Notes under the pieces: model-generated
What the model saw: the letters and a program-made list of their open reading frames with translations, nothing else
Told to the model about the DNA's origin: nothing
The model's database searches: none
NCBI GenBank assembly: GCA_023525975.1
Contig: CM042028.1
Span: 81,157,501 to 81,221,500, forward strand
Length of the DNA: 64,000 nucleotides
Direction of reading: 5' to 3'
Source: Smallanthus sonchifolius
Lineage: Eukaryota; Streptophyta; Magnoliopsida; Asterales; Asteraceae
Part shown: piece after piece, positions 57,902 to 64,000 of the stretch
How the letters are laid out: each line of letters opens with the position of its first letter
How positions within the stretch are numbered: the stretch's first letter is position 1
Translations under genes and position numbers: made by a program

Positions 57902-58609
57902 TATACACTAATAAATAAAGGTTTTGGGGTGACACATGTCATTCCCATGTTTATTCTTAACATATTTTTCCTGCTTCTCTCTCCTAATTAATGATACAAG
58001 TTTCTATAAAAAAAGTTGTATTTTTTGTTTCCTATTAAATAATAATAATTTTTATAACTATTTTTATAAAATATTTTTTAATTAAAAAAATAGCTTTGTT
58101 CCTAAAACATTTTTATAGTTTGAACATTTCTTTTATTCTTTTTATAAAACATTTTAAAAAAACAACTATATAATGTTTCTAAAATTTGTATTAGAAAATT
58201 ATGTTTTTTTAATTATTAAAAAATTATGTAATATGTCAAAAATATGTAATATTAGATCTTTATTACTAAGTATATATAACACTGTATTTATTCACCCTGT
58301 ATAATATACTGAGTTTCTAACATATATCATAATAATTAAATAACTATACTTGCTACGTGTCGACTTATAATGAAATCTGGATTTTTGTTTTCGCCTTTCT
58401 CTCCTATTAAATAATGATGATGTTAAATAACTTAATATCTAACATATATTCTAATATTTTATTAAAAATTACTAAATCATAAGAAAATTTTAATTATTTA
58501 TTATTTCACAGATGACTAATAACACCAAACATACAAATATTCATAGAAAATACTATTTTATAACAAGTTGTAATTATTTAACCCATGTATAACATGGGCT
58601 TTAACCTAG
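57902..58609 (+). mobile_element. Helitron-like non-autonomous element
   Basis: The 3' end shows the hairpin CCCATGT-ATA-ACATGGG followed by CTTTAACCTAG|T, matching the hairpin plus CTRR rule, with T after it. The 5' side near 57902 reads TATACACTAATAAATAAAGG followed by TGACACATGTCA, reminiscent of plant Helitron 5' ends, although the canonical TC start is not clean. No Rep/helicase gene is present. Confidence 0.45.
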
Positions 58610-58640
<31 letters not shown>

Positions 58641-59035
58641 GGGAGTGTTCAAATCAAAACCCACTCTTTGCGTCAAAACCCAAAAAAACCCCACAAAAAT
58701 CGATCAAATCATGATTTTTTTAGTTTAATGAAATTATTACACGAATTCATCGTCACATCCTTTTTTGCATTTTTGTAAATTCGTAAGTGTGAGAAAGTTA
58801 ATCTAATTTAAGTTGGGTTACACTGGTGTAAATTTTATTTATTTTTACACCACTGTAACCCAACTTACACCAGTGTAAACTTTCTCACACTTACGAATTT
58901 GAAAAAACGCAAAAAAGAACATGACGTTGAATTCGTGTAATAATGTTCTTTAAAAATAAATTTTGATGATTTGATCGATTTTTGTGGGGTTTTTTTGGGT
59001 TTTGACGCGAAGAGTGGGTTTTGATTTGAACACTC

Positions 59036-59037
<2 letters not shown>
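58641..59037. mobile_element. Fold-back MITE
   Basis: Almost the whole 397 bp is an inverted repeat. The left GGGAGTGTTCAAATCAAAAC pairs with the right end, and the middle AAGTTGGGTTACACTGGTGTAA pairs with its complement around a short T-rich centre. It is flanked on both sides by (TA)n, compatible with a TA target. It has no coding capacity. Confidence 0.85.
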
Positions 59038-59066
<29 letters not shown>

Positions 59067-59070
<4 letters not shown>

Positions 59071-59370
59071 GAGGTTCAAATGATAACCAATATTTATGTG
59101 ATAACCTTGATAACCACTCTCAAACATAATGTTACGTATATGTAACAATTATCATTATGTTAATGTTACATATATGTAAACACTATGTGTCACGTATATA
59201 TAACATTATTTGGTACGTATACGTAAGACTCATCATTTCCGTTCAAAATATATATTCAAGATACTTAAATACTATTTAACAATTAAAAGAAAAAATAATT
59301 TATAAATTATGTGATTGTTTTATAGTGGTTAGCACGATTATCACATAAAAAATTGGTTAGTATTTCGCAT
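59067..59370. mobile_element. Second fold-back MITE
   Basis: Terminal inverted repeats of about 40 bp: the left AATGATAACCAAT.TTTATGTGATAA corresponds to the reverse complement of the right end AATACTAACCAATTTTTTATGTGATAA. The interior is AT-rich. The left end abuts (TA)n at 59040-59066. Confidence 0.65.
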
Positions 59371-59389
59371 TTCTTGCTTTAATCAAGGA

Positions 59390-60210
59390 AAATAAAACTA
59401 TAAGTTAAATAAAAAAAAAACAGTCCATTAGAGTGTGCCCAATTTCCCAAAAAAACCACGTCAACACTATACAAAAAATGGGATAGTGAAGGCTTCAACC
59501 CCACAAGAAATACCATGGAAGATGCCAAGAGAACATGCTCGCTTGAAAATCCTCGAGAGAGCCTCCATGGCAATGATGAACAGGAAAGGGGACAAAAGAT
59601 CTTGTCTTAAACCTCTAAATTAGGAGAACTCCTGAGTTGGAGACCCGTTAACCCGAACCATGCACGAGCCGAAGACAAAGAAGCCGCGACCCAATTACTC
59701 CATTTAACCGGGAAATTCATTTGATCTCGAATGGAATCTAGGAATTTCCAATTTAAAGAATGAAACTCTTTATCAATGTCTACTTTGAATAACATCCCTT
59801 TAGACTTAGACTTACGCAACCATGAAATAACCTCATTTAGGATAAGGGGACCGACAAGAATGCTCCTCTTAGCTAAGAAAGCCGACTGTTTTTCCGAAAT
59901 CAGATTATTTGTAACAGTCTTCTAGCGATTAACCAACGTCTTTGATAGGACTTTATTTAGACACCCAATGAGGATAATAGGCCGGAAGTCCGCCCGTTTA
60001 GAAGGATCCTGGATTTCAGGAATGAGTGCCAGGAAGGAAGATGAACATCCACTGCTAAGATGGGCATTGGAGTGGAAATCATTGAAAAGGTTGAGAAAAT
60101 CCTGTTGCAACCAACTCTAATATCTTTTAAGAAAAGAAAAATTAAAACCATCCGGCTCGGAGGCCCAGTCACCACCACAATCCCAAAGAACGCCCTTAAT
60201 TTCCATTATG
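59390..60210 (-). pseudogene. LINE (L1-like) reverse transcriptase fragment
   Basis: Minus-strand frames read FNF.FLKDI, then QQDFLNLFNDFHSNAHLS, FLALIPEIQDP, FRPIILIGCLNKVLSKTL, GMLFKVDIDKEFHSLNWKFLD, MNFPVKWSNWV and FLYSVDVVFLGNW. These are blocks of the RT domain of plant non-LTR retrotransposons. The catalytic YADD-type motif has become YSVD, several frameshifts or stops separate the blocks, and a piece between the NWV and HFLYS blocks is condensed. The start of the element is missing, and the CACTA transposon begins right beside it. Confidence 0.8.
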
Positions 60211-60264
60211 GAGAATGGCCGGATAATACTACAAGAAAATGACTCTATGCCGACGAACCCTATA

Positions 60265-60693
60265 CCGACGACAATTGTCGTCGGCATAGGTCACCCTGTG
60301 CCGACGACATGTCGTCGGTATAGGCTAATCCCAAAATTTGAAAAGGGAGACCCTATACCGACGACATGTTGTCGGCACAGGGTTGAGCCGGATGGAGGGA
60401 AAACATGACGTTCAATGAAAAATTGGGGAAAACCTATACCGACGACATGTCGTCGGTATAGGTTAATTTCCATTTTATTTTTGCGTTTTCTTTTATTTAA
60501 TAAGTTTTCGTCGGTGGGTTTTTTTTAATTAAAAACAATTTTGGGAAAAATCTATACCGACGACATGTCGTCGGTATAGGTCATTTACTTTATTGACCGG
60601 TCAAAACAAACGAAGACCTTTACCGACGACATGTCGTCGGCACAGGAGCCTATTGCGCCGACTTTAGATCCTATGCCGACGACATGTCGTCGG
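60265..60693. repeat. CACTA subterminal palindromes
   Basis: Seven copies of the palindrome CCGACGACATGTCGTCGG or a one- or two-base variant occur at 60265-60284, 60301-60318, 60358-60375, 60439-60456, 60557-60574, 60623-60640 and 60676-60693, mostly within CCTATACC..GGTATAGG or CCTATGCC contexts. Subterminal repeats of this kind bind the TnpA-type protein in known CACTA elements. Confidence 0.92.
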
Positions 60694-60719
60694 GATAGGG
60701 CTCAGCGTGAATTAACACA

Positions 60720-62568
60720 GAAGACAGCTTTCTGCTTCGCATTTTCACCCAAAATCTCTCAAAATTCTCTCATTTTCTCTCTGTGGCGATTTCGAGGTTT
60801 TGGTGTGTTTTGTGGAGCAATTTTCAATAATCTCTCGGTTTTTAAGGTTAGTTAACATATATGTTTCAATTTTGACAATAAAATCAAAATTTTTGGGTTT
60901 TTTGGTTAATTTCTTTGTTTTTTGTTAGGTGTTTGAAGCTTTGACAATTATTTGAGGATTTCAAGCTATTCGAAGATATTTGCAAACTTGGTTAGTAATT
61001 TTTTTATAAATTATGTTTAGATTATGTTTGTATGTATATTGTTGTGTTTATTTTGTATGTATGTATATATGATTTAGATGTATGATTTTATAAATATTTA
61101 TGAAATTTTATTATGAAATTAGGTTTAGATGTGAATTAGGCTTAGATGAAATTTGGGAATTTGTATGTATGTTTGTATGTATAGTGTTTAGATGAAAATT
61201 TGGGATTAAATTAGGTTTAGATGAAAATTTGGGAAATTTGGGCATTTATTATTTGACAATTGTTTGAGGATTTCAAGCTATTTGAAGCTAATTGTTTGAC
61301 AATTGTTTGTGTATGTGTATGTATGTTTATTTATCGAATTGTGTATGTAATTTGGGAATTTGGGCATTTATATATGTATGTTTGTATATATGTTTTTATG
61401 TATGGAATTGTGTATGTAATTTGGGCATTTATATGTGTATGTGTGTTTGTATGTATTTGTATTATGTTTATGTATGAAATTGTGTTTGTGTATGTAATTT
61501 GGGAATTTAGGCATTTATATATGTATGTTTGTATATAATATGTAGGTATATATTTGTGTATGTGTGTTTGTATGAATTTTGATTATGTTTATGTATGGAA
61601 TTGTGTTTGTGTATGTAATTTGGGAATTTGGGCATTTATGTATGTTTGTATATAATATGTATGTATATATGTGTATGTGTGTTTGTATGTATTTTTATGT
61701 ATGGAATTGTGTTTATGTATGTAATTTGAGAATTTAGGCATTTATTTATGTATGTATATAATATGTATGTATATATGTGTATGTGTGTTTGTATGTATTT
61801 TTATGTATGGAATTGTGTTTATATATGTAATTTGAGAATTTGGGCATTTATTTATGTATGTTTGTATATAATATATATGTATATGTGTATGTATGTTTGT
61901 ATGTATTTGTATGTATGTTTATGTAATTGTATGATTTGTGGATGTATGTATATATGTTTGTATGTATATGTAACTTTATTTAATTTTGTTGCAAGTTCGG
62001 AACTCATTGCGGTTGACGAGGTGTGAATAACATCATATTTGTGTTTCATTGAATTTATTTAAGGTACGTATTCCGACTTTTATGCCTTTGTGTAGTTAAT
62101 TTTTTATTTCATTTAGGGTGTATGTTTTATAAATACTATTACTTATATATTAAAAAATATATATATTTTATAATTTTATAAAATAAATAAGAAAAAGACT
62201 TACACCCCTAATGTCATTTATGTACGTCTTTGTTTATGTATGTCATGTCTCATATTGTGTACACTAGTATGTTTATTTAGGATAACCCTTTAGAATATAC
62301 CCGTCCAAAATTTATCTAATAGGGATAAATTTTGGATTGTCCCCTTTGGGACTGCTTTTTGAATATTCTATCTCATTTAGGATATGTATACATTTTAACG
62401 GGTTGACATTTAAGATAAAATTGGTAGCTATTTCTCCTTACTCCTTCGAGTTTGCGGTTTATTTGCATACTTGGGGAGTTAAGGGGAAATGTTGCTGATT
62501 TTTCTTAAATAGTCAACTCGATAAAATGAATACATATGTGCTTACTAATTATTTTTGTTGTAGAAATA
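60720..62568 (+). other. Untranslated leader and introns of the CACTA gene, with TG-rich repeat
   Basis: A TCTCTC-rich leader (60755-60850) is followed by a donor GTTAGT (60849), a short exon-like block 60930-60990 bounded by TTGTTAG and GTTAGT, then about 900 bp of TATG/TGTA-rich imperfect repeat (61020-61980). That repeat contains recurring AATTTGGGAATTTGGGCAT units spaced roughly 100-120 bp apart. No protein is recognised; open frames in the repeat are artefacts. Confidence 0.5.
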
Positions 62569-63991
62569 ATGGCAACGACGGCGCAATCACACGGTGGTGA
62601 TGGTGGAGACGATGGATATGGGGGTCCGTATAACTTAGAATCGGGTTGTGCGAGTGGTAAGTTACTTGTTAGTGTTTAATAGATGTCTTTATAATTGCCT
62701 AACTTTCATGTGTCAATGTAGGTGGTGCCTCACAAAAAAGGCGTTATAAAGGAAAAAACCTCAAATTATATAAGAAATTTGAGGAAAATGGGAGGAAGCC
62801 TCTTGACATTGATGTTGAACTTCATGGCGGTGGCTACAAGTTCGTGGGTCCTAACGCAACTGATTTTATACGTGCTATCTCTTTGGAGGTTGAAAAGGTT
62901 GTTCTGCCATATTATCCTAACTGGGCCCAGGTTCCAAATGAGAAGAAACAGGCAGTATATCCCACTCTATTAGTAAGTATAGATGTTTTATAATTACTTA
63001 CAATTTCATAACTATTATATTTTTTCTAATTACTTTCCGCTTTTAGGATTATTTTAATCTGGACGCCTGGAGAAACACTGACAAGTGGCGAGGCGTTCAA
63101 CTGGGAATCACCGCCGAGTGTAAAAGGGCTTATAAACACCGCAAGAGAGAGTTGAAAGTTCATTTCGACTACAATGGGGGATACGATGATGTGGAGGCGG
63201 CAAGAAGTAATCCACCAAAAGATGTTGATCAAGAAACTTGAGATATTTTGATTAATCAGCTGTTTTTAAGTGCGGGCTATAAAAACCGAGCAAAACAACG
63301 CTACCCAAGTTTACATGGCAGCAAATCATACGCCCAACGCCGACACATGGAAGTATGAAATATAGTTGTTATTATTATACAAACATGCTTATTAATTCTA
63401 GTGATATTATTTTTGTTTTTTCACAGTGACCGGCTCTATTGACGTGTTCAGATCGACCCATTATAAAGAAGGGACGGGATGGGTCAACAATAGTGCATCA
63501 ACAGATTATGTAAGTTAAATGATTTTGTTGTTAAAATATCCAAGTTTGACTTTAACGGGTCAAAATGACCCAAACACACTTTAATATACTTGGAAGGTCT
63601 AACTGTAACTTTAAACGGGTCAATTGTTGAATATGTTTGCTAGTATTAATAGTATTTGTTGTTATTAGTGTTGGTTGATTGTAATTTGTGAATTTGGGTC
63701 GTCTATGACCTATAGTTAAAAATGTTGGTTATCCATTTTACAGCAGTTATGCTGTCGAATTTTAGTAAAATAGTAAAGTGATTGCTTATTACATTGTTTA
63801 ATGCAGGACCGAATCCAAGAGGAGTATACAAGATCCTCTGCTGAATCTGGTGGTGACTCATCCGCTGTCGATGAGTTTGCATGCATGGAGCGTGCATTGG
63901 GTCATCGCCGTGGCCATATTCGGGGTGTTGGTCGTGTGGTGAGTAATCCCACACCGGATGTGTTCGATACTCCCTCTCCACAACCACACTG
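62569..63991 (+). pseudogene. Transposase_24 (TnpA/Ptta-En/Spm-like) gene of the CACTA element, partial
   Basis: Visible exons are 62569-62656, 62722-62972, 63047-63352, 63427-63508 and 63808 onward. The ATG follows an acceptor TTGTTGTAG by five bases. The product starts acidic and Gly-rich (GGDGGDDGYGG) and continues with FVGPNATDFIRAISLEV, DAWRNTDKWRGVQLGI, AYKHRKRELKVHF and NRAKQRYPSLHGSKSYAQRR, then THYKEGTGWVN, the pattern of plant transposase 24 family proteins. A TGA at 63239-63241 replaces the usual Trp before DILINQLFLS. The splice sites I see between the third and fourth exons do not join in frame, so this copy is probably inactive. The gene runs off the window end. Confidence 0.75.
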
Positions 63992-64000
63992 GCAAGACGT

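Larger units (their letters stand above)
60227..64000 (+). mobile_element. CACTA (En/Spm) transposon, left part
   Basis: The left end TACTACAAGAAAAT is one base from the consensus CACTACAAGAAAA terminal repeat. Seven subterminal palindromes follow within 500 bp, then an untranslated leader with introns and a Transposase_24-type gene. The right end lies beyond the window, so size and target duplication cannot be judged. Confidence 0.82.

Noticed and set aside
61260..62026. Cys/Tyr/Val-rich open frames of 60-92 codons
   Set aside because: They are translations of the TATG/TGTA repeat and change frame with each repeat unit.

Overview
This window is a stretch of nuclear plant genome. It holds intron-rich genes with GT..AG introns, tRNA-primed LTR retrotransposons, and Harbinger, CACTA, Helitron-like, MITE, SINE and LINE remnants, with no bacterial-style gene packing. 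The proteins of the two chromovirus-type elements and the long LTRs (1.7-2.4 kb) suggest a eudicot, most likely Asteraceae. That placement is inferred from recognition of the families; no database search was run.

Layout. From 1 to 29.6 kb there is a nest of transposons. A PIF/Harbinger transposase copy (from 28260) is cut on its left side by an LTR (25880-28259). That LTR abuts another LTR (pieces 1-2173 and 25544-25879), which is split by a complete Athila element (2174-25538, target duplication CTACG). The Athila integrase gene is itself split by a complete, very young chromovirus of probable Tekay/Del type (8181-18253, target duplication CGAAT).

From 29.9 to 40.6 kb lie the two host genes, both on the + strand. 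The first is a 17-exon M3-family zinc oligopeptidase (organellar oligopeptidase/thimet oligopeptidase type, about 795 aa). The second is a 6-exon gene for a predicted plastid protein of unknown function, resembling Arabidopsis At4g37920 (about 428 aa). Small elements sit in and beside them: a MITE in oligopeptidase intron 15, an 82-bp minisatellite filling most of intron 2 of the second gene, and a MITE containing a tRNA-type SINE just downstream.

From 41.6 to 52.1 kb is a second chromovirus (target duplication TAAAA). It is decayed by stops and a frameshift but carries an extra ORF between its primer-binding site and gag. From 52.8 to 56.2 kb are a palindrome-rich repeat with a GC-rich ORF and a second, broken Harbinger copy. 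From 56.2 to 59.4 kb are Helitron-like ends and two fold-back MITEs in AT-rich DNA. From 59.4 to 60.2 kb is a LINE reverse-transcriptase fragment, abutted by a CACTA transposon (60.2 kb to the window end) with seven subterminal palindromes and a Transposase_24-type gene.

The only genes likely to serve the host are the two at 30-40.6 kb. Everything else is mobile DNA in various states of decay. Points most worth a second look: matched splice acceptors in front of both gag and the extra ORF of the Athila element; the extra 5' ORF of the 41-52 kb chromovirus; clusters of short self-complementary motifs in the regulatory or terminal parts of several unrelated element families; a 190-bp hairpin at 53 kb; and a minisatellite whose last unit supplies a host splice acceptor.
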